Below are positions 25,381 through 33,736 of a DNA stretch of 64,000 nucleotides, piece after piece. Positions within the stretch are counted from its first letter, which is position 1, and each line of letters opens with the position of its first letter. Position numbers and translations under genes: made by a program. This stretch comes from Paenibacillus durus ATCC 35681 (GTDB lineage: Bacteria > Bacillota > Bacilli > Paenibacillales > Paenibacillaceae), in the NCBI RefSeq assembly GCF_000993825.1, contig NZ_CP011114.1, forward strand, positions 2,356,001 through 2,420,000, read 5' to 3'. Below the pieces are notes generated by a model. That model ran no database searches, was not told the DNA's origin, and saw only the letters and a list, made by a program, of their open reading frames with translations.

Positions 25381-27495
25381 ATGAGCGAAGAAGAGAAAAA
25401 CAACATTCACAGCAGTCCGTCCGCCGCTTATCTGAACCGGGATCTGAGCTGGATTGAGTTCAACCGCCGCGTTCTGAGGGAAGCTCAGGACCCGAGTACC
25501 CCCTTGATGGAGCGGGCCAAATTTCTGGGCATCGTCTCAAGCAATCTGGATGAATTCATCAGTGTGCGGGTTGCGGGCATTCAGGATCAAATCCGTGCGG
25601 GCTATACGAAAAAAGACTTTACTGGCTATACTCCTTCAGGCCTCCACCAACGCCTGTACAAGCGTGTCGGAAAAATTGTCGCTGATCAATACCGGGCCTT
25701 CCGGGATATTTCCCGGAGTCTTCACAAGGAAGGCATCATTCTTGTCAATTACGAGGATCTGACTAACGCCCAGGAAACCGCAATCGAGCAGTATTACCGG
25801 GATATCATTTTCCCCGTATTGACGCCGATGGCAGTGGATCAGAGCCGGCCTTTCCCGCTTGTTCACAGTTTATTTATTTATCTCGCCGTCGTCCTGACGA
25901 AAAAACATAAAGAGCATGAAGAGTTCTTTTTCGCCATTTTGCAAATCCCGTCCAATCTGCCGCGCTGCATCCCTCTCCCGCATCGCGCCAACAGCAAGCG
26001 GAGGCAGTTCGTCTATATTGAGGATGTCATCCGCGCCCATATCGGAACGCTCTTCAGCGGCTATCATCCGGTCGCCGTCAATGAGTTCCGGCTTACGCGA
26101 AATTCCGATCTCAGCATTGACGAAGAAGGCGCCGAGGATTTGCTGGAGGAGATTGAAAAGGAACTGCGGAAGCGCCGGCGCGGCGCGCCGGTCAGACTGG
26201 AAGTCCAAAAAGGCATTCATCCGTACGCTCTGGAGCAGCTGCAGGCCGAATTTGAAGCCGAGCATTTTGTGTATGAGATTGACGGTCCGCTCGATCTTGG
26301 ATTCTTGCGCCAATTTACCGGAGACTTTAAGGGGCTGAGCTCTCTGAACTATCCTCCGGTCGAGCCCGCCTATCCGGCTGAGTTCGAGGAAACCGAGGAT
26401 TTCTTCGAGGTGCTGCGGGAACGTGACGTGCTGGTCTATCATCCCTACGAATCATTCGAGTCCTTTATCGATTTTATTACCCAGGCGTCCGAGGACGATC
26501 AGGTTATGGCGATCAAAATGACCCTTTACAGGGTCAGCGGCAATTCGCCGCTCATTACCGCGCTCGCGCGCGCGGCGGGATCGGGCAAGCAGGTAACCGT
26601 AGTGGTGGAACTGAAAGCGAGGTTCGACGAAGAGCGCAATATTGCGTGGGCCCGGAAGCTGGAGCAGGCGGGCTGCCATGTGGTGTATGGATTAGTCGGC
26701 CTGAAGACCCATGCCAAGATTACCCTGATTGTGCGCCAGGAAGGCAATGAGCTGCGCCGTTATGTGCATATCGGGACGGGAAATTATAATGAGAATACCG
26801 CCAAATTGTATACCGATATCAGTCTGTTCACCGCAGATTACGAGATCGGGCTGGACGCTTCCGAGCTGTTCAATCAGATCACGGGATATTCTGCCAATTG
26901 CGAGTGGAACTCCTTCTTTGTCGCTCCGGTCAGCTTGAGCAATTCGCTCAAGAAGCTGATTCAGCGGGAGAGCGAACATGCCGCGAACGGCCGCCCGGCC
27001 CGTATTATCGCGAAAATGAACTCTCTCTCCAACCAGCAGGTGATCGATGACTTGTACGAAGCGGATAAATCCGGCGTTTCGATCGACCTGATCGTTCGGG
27101 GAGTCTGCTGCCTTCGTCCCGGAGTCCCGGGCCTAAGCGAACGGATAACGGTACGCAGCATCGTCGACCGCTTCCTGGAGCATTCCCGGATATACTATTT
27201 CGAGAACGGCGGAAACCCTGAGGTGTATTTGTCGAGCGCGGATTGGATGACCCGCAACCTGACCCGCCGGGTTGAGTTAATGTGTCCTGTCCGGGATAAA
27301 ACAGCCCGTGAACAGGTGTTTCAGATTTTGGAGATGTCACTTAAGGACAATCAGAAATCAAGCTTCCTGCTGCCAAACGGCAACTATGAGCGGCCAAACG
27401 ACAAAAAGGCCCCTTTCCGGAGCCAGTTCGCCGCTATGAATGTTGAGAGCTGGAAATATGCTCAAGCTTTACCTTCAGACCCCATGAATTCCTGA
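25381..27495 (+). CDS. ppk: Polyphosphate kinase Ppk1
   Basis: 704 aa, standard length. It makes long-chain polyphosphate from ATP reversibly. The N-terminal domain begins 'YLNRDLSWIEFNRRVLREAQD', with 'SSNLDEFISVRVAG' next. The catalytic half has 'MTLYRVSGNSPLITALARAA', the autophosphorylated His in 'GLKTHAKITLIVR' (about residue 444) and the second His in 'YVHIGTGNYNENTAKLYTD' (about 463), plus the C-terminal 'RILEHSRIYYF'-like segment. The ATG at 25381 follows GGAGGAG-type bases ('ttggaggagtc') closely. It converges on ppx with overlapping 3' ends, so synthesis and degradation genes face each other. Confidence 0.96.
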   Translation: MSEEEKNNIHSSPSAAYLNRDLSWIEFNRRVLREAQDPSTPLMERAKFLGIVSSNLDEFISVRVAGIQDQIRAGYTKKDFTGYTPSGLHQRLYKRVGKIVADQYRAFRDISRSLHKEGIILVNYEDLTNAQETAIEQYYRDIIFPVLTPMAVDQSRPFPLVHSLFIYLAVVLTKKHKEHEEFFFAILQIPSNLPRCIPLPHRANSKRRQFVYIEDVIRAHIGTLFSGYHPVAVNEFRLTRNSDLSIDEEGAEDLLEEIEKELRKRRRGAPVRLEVQKGIHPYALEQLQAEFEAEHFVYEIDGPLDLGFLRQFTGDFKGLSSLNYPPVEPAYPAEFEETEDFFEVLRERDVLVYHPYESFESFIDFITQASEDDQVMAIKMTLYRVSGNSPLITALARAAGSGKQVTVVVELKARFDEERNIAWARKLEQAGCHVVYGLVGLKTHAKITLIVRQEGNELRRYVHIGTGNYNENTAKLYTDISLFTADYEIGLDASELFNQITGYSANCEWNSFFVAPVSLSNSLKKLIQRESEHAANGRPARIIAKMNSLSNQQVIDDLYEADKSGVSIDLIVRGVCCLRPGVPGLSERITVRSIVDRFLEHSRIYYFENGGNPEVYLSSADWMTRNLTRRVELMCPVRDKTAREQVFQILEMSLKDNQKSSFLLPNGNYERPNDKKAPFRSQFAAMNVESWKYAQALPSDPMNS

Positions 27496-28972
27496 ATACC
27501 TTGAGGGCTTCGTCGATCTCCTCCAGCTTTAAGAGAGACCGCTGATTGCCCAGAATTTCGATATCAAGACTTCCCCCTTTCAAGCGGGGGTTAATCTGCT
27601 GCCGTATTCCGGTCTCGTTGTTATCCAGGGCTGCGCTCAGTTGAACGAGCGAACCAAGCTTATGTATCCACTCTTCGTCGGAAGCCAGAAGAATGTCCTT
27701 ATGCTCTGTGGACAGCTTCTGCTTCCGGCTTTTTGTGCTGTATGAGGCGATCAGGCTGCACAGAACGAGCTGGCGATGCGTAAGTCCCCGGATCGGCGAG
27801 TTCATCAGCCAATAGCGGGTATGCCGCTTGGACTGGTAATAATTAATATTGGCGCCGAGGCGGTAAAGCATGACCGATACATAGATGAGCATTTCCTGCT
27901 CCTTCGCATCCCCATCGACTTTGAGTGCCCTATATAAGCTCTGCGCGATTTTATGAACATCATTTAAAAAATCGGCCGAAGCCTCGTTGTTCAAACGCCG
28001 CAGTGTTCCGAGACTGTACTCCAGCGCGCTTGCGCGTACCGGGTGAGCCGGTTCCAGCAGATCATGCAGCATCCCCTCACGCAGCCCTTCTCCGCTAATG
28101 ACTGTTTGTCCGGCTCCGATATACTGATACACGGTGTGGAAAATAACCAGGCCCGATACGATAATATCAGCCCGGCTCTTCGATAGGCCGTCGAGATTCT
28201 TTCGCTTGTCGTATGACATTGCGGGGAGCGTCTCCATGAATTCTCTTATCGTGTCACTGTACATTATGTATCCATGAGAATTAGGAAGGGAATATTTGCG
28301 CCCCTTCTGGTCTATCTTGCCAAGCGTCCGCAGCGTCCCTCCCAGACCGTATAATGGCAGCCCCTTTCCGGTATGAAGCCATTCGCAGTCTTCAAGATGC
28401 TCGCGGACAAAGGCTTCCAGCTTGCGCACCTGCTCCCCGCTCCAATTGCCTCCATTGCCGAATGTCACATTGGTGTTGACCGCTCCGAATGGAAAGGAAA
28501 TGCTGTGCCGGTAGCTCCGATTTTGAAATAGCGTAATTTCCGTACTTCCGCCGCCAATATCAATGACGAAGCCGTCATCGACATCAAAGGCGTTGATGAC
28601 GCCGAGAAAGCCGAAATAGGCCTCCTGCTGCCCGCTGATGATCTCGATCTCCATCCCCGCTGCATCGGAGAGAAACGCGGTAATCTCTTCGGAGTTGGCC
28701 GCATTCCGGATCGCAGCGGTTGCGCCTACGCGGATCCGCGTCACGCTGTAAACCCGGCAAACCATTTTAAATTGCAGGAGGACCGGAACAATCGTTTCCA
28801 GCGACTCGCGTTCCAGTCGGCCCTCCTTGGTGATCTTCTCGCTCAGACGGGCGGAATATTTGGATTCCTTGATAATCCGGTACCCGCCTTCAGGCGTTGT
28901 TTCATAGATGACGAGTCTGATGGAGTTCGAACCAATATCGATAATACCGATTCGGCTTAGTTCGTTATTCAT
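27434..28972 (-). CDS. ppx: Exopolyphosphatase / Ppx-GppA family
   Basis: 512 aa. It hydrolyses terminal phosphate of polyphosphate, or pppGpp in GppA members. It has the actin-like fold with the phosphate-1 motif 'IGIIDIGSNSIRLVIYE', 'GQQEAYFGFLGVINAF', the phosphate-2 motif 'FVIDIGGGSTEITLFQ' and 'YGLGGTLRTLGKI'. A C-terminal HD-like helical domain begins near residue 330 and covers the rest, as in long two-domain Ppx. The ATG at 28972 has AGGGGAA upstream; an in-frame extension of 8 codons to 28996 is less likely. The last 62 bases lie antisense to the end of ppk. Confidence 0.94.
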   Translation of the reverse strand: MNNELSRIGIIDIGSNSIRLVIYETTPEGGYRIIKESKYSARLSEKITKEGRLERESLETIVPVLLQFKMVCRVYSVTRIRVGATAAIRNAANSEEITAFLSDAAGMEIEIISGQQEAYFGFLGVINAFDVDDGFVIDIGGGSTEITLFQNRSYRHSISFPFGAVNTNVTFGNGGNWSGEQVRKLEAFVREHLEDCEWLHTGKGLPLYGLGGTLRTLGKIDQKGRKYSLPNSHGYIMYSDTIREFMETLPAMSYDKRKNLDGLSKSRADIIVSGLVIFHTVYQYIGAGQTVISGEGLREGMLHDLLEPAHPVRASALEYSLGTLRRLNNEASADFLNDVHKIAQSLYRALKVDGDAKEQEMLIYVSVMLYRLGANINYYQSKRHTRYWLMNSPIRGLTHRQLVLCSLIASYSTKSRKQKLSTEHKDILLASDEEWIHKLGSLVQLSAALDNNETGIRQQINPRLKGGSLDIEILGNQRSLLKLEEIDEALKVFRNSWGLKVKLEHISSSQHS

Positions 28973-29071
28973 AGCATGTTCCCCTTTATTTATCACTAAG
29001 CATAATTATACATCTTCCGGGTACATATTTACATTTTAAACGTTTAACATTTTTCTAAACGAATCAAATTT

Positions 29072-30484
29072 TTAATTGTTGGCAATCGTAACGCTTCCCA
29101 GCGGGAAACGCCCGTCCGGCCGGCGGCCGCTGATGGCAAAGTCAACGCCCGGCAGCCCGCTGTCCGGGTCGAGAATAGCGGCCAATACCGTGTAGCGCCC
29201 TCCCGGAAGCCCTGCCGGCAAATTCAGGTGGACGACGGCTGTGCTTGCGCCCGGCACCCAGGTTCGGACATCTGTGGAACTGCGGACGGAAACTTTGACG
29301 TTCCCTTCTTCGTCCGCCACTGAAATCTCCAGCGGCCATTTGAAGTAAAAGGGCGCCGTTCCGCGGTTGGCGACGATCAGCTTGACATGCAGCGTCTCAC
29401 CCGGCTTTCTTTTTTCTTCATAGACCGCCTTCTGGATGACGAAGCGGTAGCCGATGGTGCGGAGAAAGCGGTCGATATTCGCCTGCAGCGGGCCCCCGGG
29501 CTCCTCATCCCAAGGCGCGGAGGGACCAAGCCAGGATACATGGGTCAGCCGGGCCTGCCGGATCGTTTCTTCCAGATTCCCGTCCGAAAAAAAGACACGC
29601 GGATCTCCCGAGAATTCGCCTCCACTGGGTGATTTCACCCAGAAATCCCGCATGGCCGGCTCTCTGTCCTTCGTCAGCCAAGAGGTGTAGCCGCTTGTGT
29701 ACCAGCTCAGGAATTCGTCGATGGTCGCGTCATGCTTGCCGAAAGCGTCATTATACAGTCCCATTCCATAACGCGCCGCGGCCTCTGTCGGCCGGCGCAT
29801 CAGCAGCGGCTTGGCGCTGAAAAAGCGGACATACGGCTCTATATACTTGTCGGTGATGCTTCGGGGAGGAAAAGGGATGCGGCCCGGTTCGGAGTCCATC
29901 GTATGCCACTCCCCCCAGTGGCCGACGCTGCCAAGCTGAATAAAGGCAACGGCAGGATCATGATTGTAGCGCTGGGCAAGAGCTTCAATCAGCTTCCGGT
30001 GCGCATTGATCAGCTGAGGACTGGAGTAGTCAGGACTGAAGCCTTTTCCGTAGGGCAGATCGTACCAGGTTCCCTTCTCTCCGGTTTCCTTATACAGCCA
30101 ATCCGGAATGTCGAGATGACGGTCCTCCCTTGGATAATCCAGCACCACCCGAAGCACAAACCGGACACCTCGCTCTCTCCAGTACTGAAAGTGAAAGGTC
30201 TCTTCTATGCCGTCGAAATTATATTTCCCCGGTTCCGGCTCCAGTTCTTTCCAGGCGAGGTTGGCATGCACAAGCGTAACCGGTTGAAGCACCCCCTCCG
30301 GGTCGCGCGCGTCCGCTGTAAATCCTGTATACGGATTATGCAGCACGGTTCCGGTTTCCACCGGATAACGGACCGCCATGGCGGGCTGCCGGCTGCCGGT
30401 CATCGCTCCGCCGCACAGCAGCAGCAACATGGCCGATGTCACAATCAGACTTGCTGCCGTGAAGAGTTGTTTCTTTTTTTTCAT
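29072..30484 (-). CDS. Secreted DUF4832/DUF4874-type protein (glycosidase-like barrel)
   Basis: 470 aa. A signal peptide or signal anchor ('LFTAASLIVTSAMLLLLCGG') is followed by a barrel-like region ('YTGFTADARDP', 'WKELEPEPGKYNFDGIEETFHFQYWRERGVRFVLRVVLDYP') reminiscent of clan-A glycosidases. A C-terminal immunoglobulin-like domain lies at about 370-470. This combination matches the DUF4874-DUF4832 proteins, whose chemistry is not established. The ATG at 30484 has GTGAGGAA 7 bases upstream. It is divergent from the pel operon across 169 bases. A role in trimming or binding the exported polysaccharide is plausible from position; activity is unproven. Confidence 0.75.
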   Translation of the reverse strand: MKKKKQLFTAASLIVTSAMLLLLCGGAMTGSRQPAMAVRYPVETGTVLHNPYTGFTADARDPEGVLQPVTLVHANLAWKELEPEPGKYNFDGIEETFHFQYWRERGVRFVLRVVLDYPREDRHLDIPDWLYKETGEKGTWYDLPYGKGFSPDYSSPQLINAHRKLIEALAQRYNHDPAVAFIQLGSVGHWGEWHTMDSEPGRIPFPPRSITDKYIEPYVRFFSAKPLLMRRPTEAAARYGMGLYNDAFGKHDATIDEFLSWYTSGYTSWLTKDREPAMRDFWVKSPSGGEFSGDPRVFFSDGNLEETIRQARLTHVSWLGPSAPWDEEPGGPLQANIDRFLRTIGYRFVIQKAVYEEKRKPGETLHVKLIVANRGTAPFYFKWPLEISVADEEGNVKVSVRSSTDVRTWVPGASTAVVHLNLPAGLPGGRYTVLAAILDPDSGLPGVDFAISGRRPDGRFPLGSVTIANN

Positions 30485-30565
30485 GCAATTATTCCTCACT
30501 TTGATTATAATGAACAATGGTGCGCAAAATTTCGTCTCTACTTCAACTCTATCATACTAAAGAAC

Positions 30566-30595
30566 TAGTCAAAATAGTTCTATAGGACGTATAAT
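30566..30595 (+). promoter_or_regulatory. Promoter of pel operon
   Basis: -35 TAGTCA (30566-30571), 18-base spacer, perfect -10 TATAAT (30590-30595). The leader to the ATG is about 50 bases. A GTTCTAT (30577-30583) near the promoter is mirrored by ATAGAAC just before the gene, a possible operator or fold. Confidence 0.55.
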
Positions 30596-30653
30596 ATGGG
30601 TAACAAAAACGAGCATAAAGTCTATTATTTTTTTGATAGAACGGAGAAACAGT

Positions 30654-32840
30654 ATGAAAGTGTTAGTCACAGGCGGCTACGGCTTTATCGGATCTCATGT
30701 ATCCGACCGCTTTCACAAAGAAGGCTATGATGTCTACATTATTGATGATGTGTCATCGGGAAGCAAACGCAATATCCAATTTTCACACAAAGGATATGTT
30801 CTTTCTATTAATGATCCCAAATGCGAGGAAGTATTCCGCAGCAACAAGTTCGATGCAGTAATCCACCTGGCCGCGCAAACCGGCGACGCCGCAGCAATGG
30901 AATCTCCTCCTCAGGATACAGAGTCCAATGTTCTCGGGTTATCCAACATGCTGACGCTGGCAAGCCGGTATGGCGTCCGGAAATTTATTTTTGCGTCCTC
31001 GGCAGCAGTCTATGGAATCAGCGAAGATGCTCCTTTACTTGAAACTGCCCCCCTCTCCCCCCGCTCTCTTTACGGGATCAATAAAATGATAGGGGAAACT
31101 TACTGCGCCAAGTGGAAGGAAATATACGGACTGGATACCGTCTGCTTCCGGATGTCCAATGTTTACGGGCCGCGTCAGGGGAACAAGGGCCAGGGCGGTG
31201 TGGTTTCCATTTTTATGAACCAGTTGATGAAAGGAAACGGCATCACAGTCTACGGCGACGGTAATCAGACCCGGGACTTCATCTACGTCGAGGATGTCGC
31301 TGACGCTATATTCAGGGCATCCTACTCCCCGATCAGCGGCGTCTACAATTTATCGGCAGGCAAAGAGAGCTCGATTAATGGACTAATTGATGAGCTTCAG
31401 ATTCTGCAAGGCGGCGCTGTGAGTATCAACTACGCTTCGGCCCGTGAAGGCGATGCTTACCGCCTAGTGCTGGATAACAGCCGTATTATGCATGATCTGG
31501 ATTGGGCTCCCAAATACTCTCTGCAGGAAGGACTACATAGAACTTGCAACTGGAAATCCGACAAGCAAGGCGAGCAATCCGAACAACCCTCTGTATCAAG
31601 AAAAAACTCGCCTCTGCGCAAGAAGCTGAACCGTCTGCTGCCTTACGCGGAGAATCTTATTGCATTTGCTGCGCTCGCCTTGATTGACAGCCCTCTGGAA
31701 AGCACAGAATTTGCCGGACTTGATTTAAAGCTAATCTATATTATCGTTATGGGCATTCTGTATGGCAGCCGCCAGTCCATGCTTGCCGTAATGCTGTCTG
31801 TTCTTCTGTTCATTCAGGAGAAGCTGGATAACGGCCGCGACCTGCTTTCCTTGCTTTATGATACGACCTTGTTCTTCCAGATGGCTCTGTATCTGTTCAT
31901 CGGTCTTGTCGTCGGTTACAGCGTCGAGCACCGCATCAATAAGCTTAACCGCGCCGAGCGGCAGCTGGCTCAGGCCGGTGAAAAATACACATTTCTGTAT
32001 GAGGTGTATGAAGATACCCGCTCAGTCAAAGACGAGCTTCAAGAGCAAATCAGGACAACCGAGGACAGCTTTGGCAAAATTAATGCGGTGACCAGGGAAC
32101 TGGAAAGCCTGGAGCCGGAGAAAATCTTCCTGGAGGCAGTCGGGGTAGTCGAGAAAATCATGAGGACTGATCAGGTCAGCATTTACACCGTCAACAAATC
32201 CAAGCAATATTTGCGTCTGGCCGCCCATTCCTCCGGCGCTTTCCTGGCGGCTGCCCGCTCCCTGAAAGTGGATGAGCATCCGCATATTAAGTCCCTGCTG
32301 GAAGGCAAACGTCTATATGTCAATAAGGAGCTGGTGCCCGGACTCCCTCTGCTTGCCGCTCCGGTCCTCAGCGGCGAAGAAGTCGTTGCCGTCGTATCCG
32401 TTCATACCGTCGAGTTCAGCCGTTTCACCCAGTATTACCAGAACCTGTTTAAGACGGTGGTGGATCTCATATCCTCCTCGCTGTCGCGCGCTCATGCCTA
32501 CGTTGAAGCCGCAGGTGACCGCAGGTATATAGACGGGGCGGATGGCCGGATTTTGCGGAGAGAGGCATTCAAAAGCATCCTGGATAGCAAGCAGGCGGCT
32601 AGCGAGCGGTTCGGCGTTGATTATGTGCTGCTCTCCACCGGAATGCGGAACGCGTCCGCCGAGTTGGCCGAGATTATCCATACTTCCCTGCGCGAGACCG
32701 ATTATCTGGGTCTTGGGGAAGATGGAGAGCTGTTGATCCTGCTTAGCAACTCCAACCAGAAAGATGCCCAATTTGTAATGGACCGTTTGTCGGAAAAAGG
32801 CGTGCATCTGCATGAAGGGGTGGAATCCTTCTATGTATAG
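30654..32840 (+). CDS. pelD: Fusion: NAD-dependent sugar epimerase (PelX-like) + PelD c-di-GMP receptor
   Basis: 728 aa. Residues 1-302 are an extended short-chain dehydrogenase: NAD loop 'LVTGGYGFIGSH', 'SSAAVYG', and catalytic Tyr-x3-Lys in 'SLYGINKMIG'. It resembles UDP-GlcNAc C4-epimerases such as PelX, which supply GalNAc units for Pel. About 329-424 hold four membrane helices, then a coiled coil, a GAF domain (about 482-615) and a degenerate GGDEF domain (about 626-727). In that domain the active site reads EDGEL in place of GGDEF, while the inhibitory-site RETD (680-683) is kept. This is the PelD pattern of c-di-GMP binding without synthesis. The ATG has GGAG upstream. The gene heads the operon and overlaps pelE by 8 bases. 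Confidence 0.88.
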   Translation: MKVLVTGGYGFIGSHVSDRFHKEGYDVYIIDDVSSGSKRNIQFSHKGYVLSINDPKCEEVFRSNKFDAVIHLAAQTGDAAAMESPPQDTESNVLGLSNMLTLASRYGVRKFIFASSAAVYGISEDAPLLETAPLSPRSLYGINKMIGETYCAKWKEIYGLDTVCFRMSNVYGPRQGNKGQGGVVSIFMNQLMKGNGITVYGDGNQTRDFIYVEDVADAIFRASYSPISGVYNLSAGKESSINGLIDELQILQGGAVSINYASAREGDAYRLVLDNSRIMHDLDWAPKYSLQEGLHRTCNWKSDKQGEQSEQPSVSRKNSPLRKKLNRLLPYAENLIAFAALALIDSPLESTEFAGLDLKLIYIIVMGILYGSRQSMLAVMLSVLLFIQEKLDNGRDLLSLLYDTTLFFQMALYLFIGLVVGYSVEHRINKLNRAERQLAQAGEKYTFLYEVYEDTRSVKDELQEQIRTTEDSFGKINAVTRELESLEPEKIFLEAVGVVEKIMRTDQVSIYTVNKSKQYLRLAAHSSGAFLAAARSLKVDEHPHIKSLLEGKRLYVNKELVPGLPLLAAPVLSGEEVVAVVSVHTVEFSRFTQYYQNLFKTVVDLISSSLSRAHAYVEAAGDRRYIDGADGRILRREAFKSILDSKQAASERFGVDYVLLSTGMRNASAELAEIIHTSLRETDYLGLGEDGELLILLSNSNQKDAQFVMDRLSEKGVHLHEGVESFYV

Positions 32841-33726
32841 GCTACTTTTTCTAATGTATGTAGCGGCATGCGCTTGTTATTTCTTCCTGCGGTTTCGGCG
32901 ATCCATGCCTGAAGCGGCCGTAAGGCTGGCCTTTGCGGCCGCTTTCCCGCTCATCAGCTTTCTGCTTCCTTTGTTTTGGCGGCAGCAGCGGCCGTCCGAT
33001 GAATCGCAGCGTATCCAAACGCTGGAAACGTACCTCCGCCAGGATGAGCAACCCGATCCTCTCAAGGTTTCACATTTGTCCGAGGACGAGAAGGAACTGA
33101 ATCTTGTGCCGCTCGAAGAAGCGCTGCTGGTTAACGATTTAACCTCGCGCCGCCGGACAATGATTGATCTGCTCAAGCAGGATGCGACCGAATATCTGGA
33201 AGTGCTGCGCATGGCTGTCGGCAATGAGGATACCGAAACCTCCCATTATGCTGTTAGCGCGGTCGTGGAGATTAAGCGCAGGCTAAATCATTCCTTGCAG
33301 GAATTTGCCGTCCGCTACGAGACAAGCCGGGATGATGCCCATTTCCTGGCCTCCTATGCCGAGGTGCTGCAGAATTACATGCGAAGCGGATTTCTGGATG
33401 GAAGCACCCTGATGCAGCTTAAAGCTTCTCTTGCCGAAGTGCTGCAGCACTGGATGGAGGCAGATCCTGAAGCATTCGAAGCTCATGAGCAGAAAATGCG
33501 AATTGAGCTGGAGCTAGGGAATTACCTGTCCGCTGAGCGGGCGGCAGTCTTAATGATGGAGCGGTTTCCGGATCGCGAGGAATCCTATCTTGCACAGATG
33601 AATCTCTTTTTTACCCTAAGATCGCCGCAACGGTTCAACCAGGCTCTCCAGGCGCTGAAGGAATCACCCGTTCGTCTGTCGAACGACGCTCTGAAATTAG
33701 TCCGGTTCTGGTTGGAAGGAGCCTAA
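32833..33726 (+). CDS. pelE: PelE-like membrane-anchored scaffold protein
   Basis: 297 aa. Two N-terminal membrane helices ('LLFLMYVAACACYFFLRF', 'LAFAAAFPLISFLLPLFW') are followed by a long helical, TPR-like cytoplasmic region ('ALLVNDLTSRRRTMIDLLKQD', 'ELGNYLSAERAAVLMMERFPD'). This is the PelE architecture, which bridges PelD and the synthase in the inner-membrane Pel complex. Sequence alone would be weak; the position directly after pelD and before pelA/F/G supports it. The ATG at 32833 overlaps the pelD stop (ATGTATAG); an ATG at 32812 seven codons earlier is an alternative. Confidence 0.78.
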   Translation: MYRLLFLMYVAACACYFFLRFRRSMPEAAVRLAFAAAFPLISFLLPLFWRQQRPSDESQRIQTLETYLRQDEQPDPLKVSHLSEDEKELNLVPLEEALLVNDLTSRRRTMIDLLKQDATEYLEVLRMAVGNEDTETSHYAVSAVVEIKRRLNHSLQEFAVRYETSRDDAHFLASYAEVLQNYMRSGFLDGSTLMQLKASLAEVLQHWMEADPEAFEAHEQKMRIELELGNYLSAERAAVLMMERFPDREESYLAQMNLFFTLRSPQRFNQALQALKESPVRLSNDALKLVRFWLEGA

Positions 33727-33736
33727 TGAAAATATA

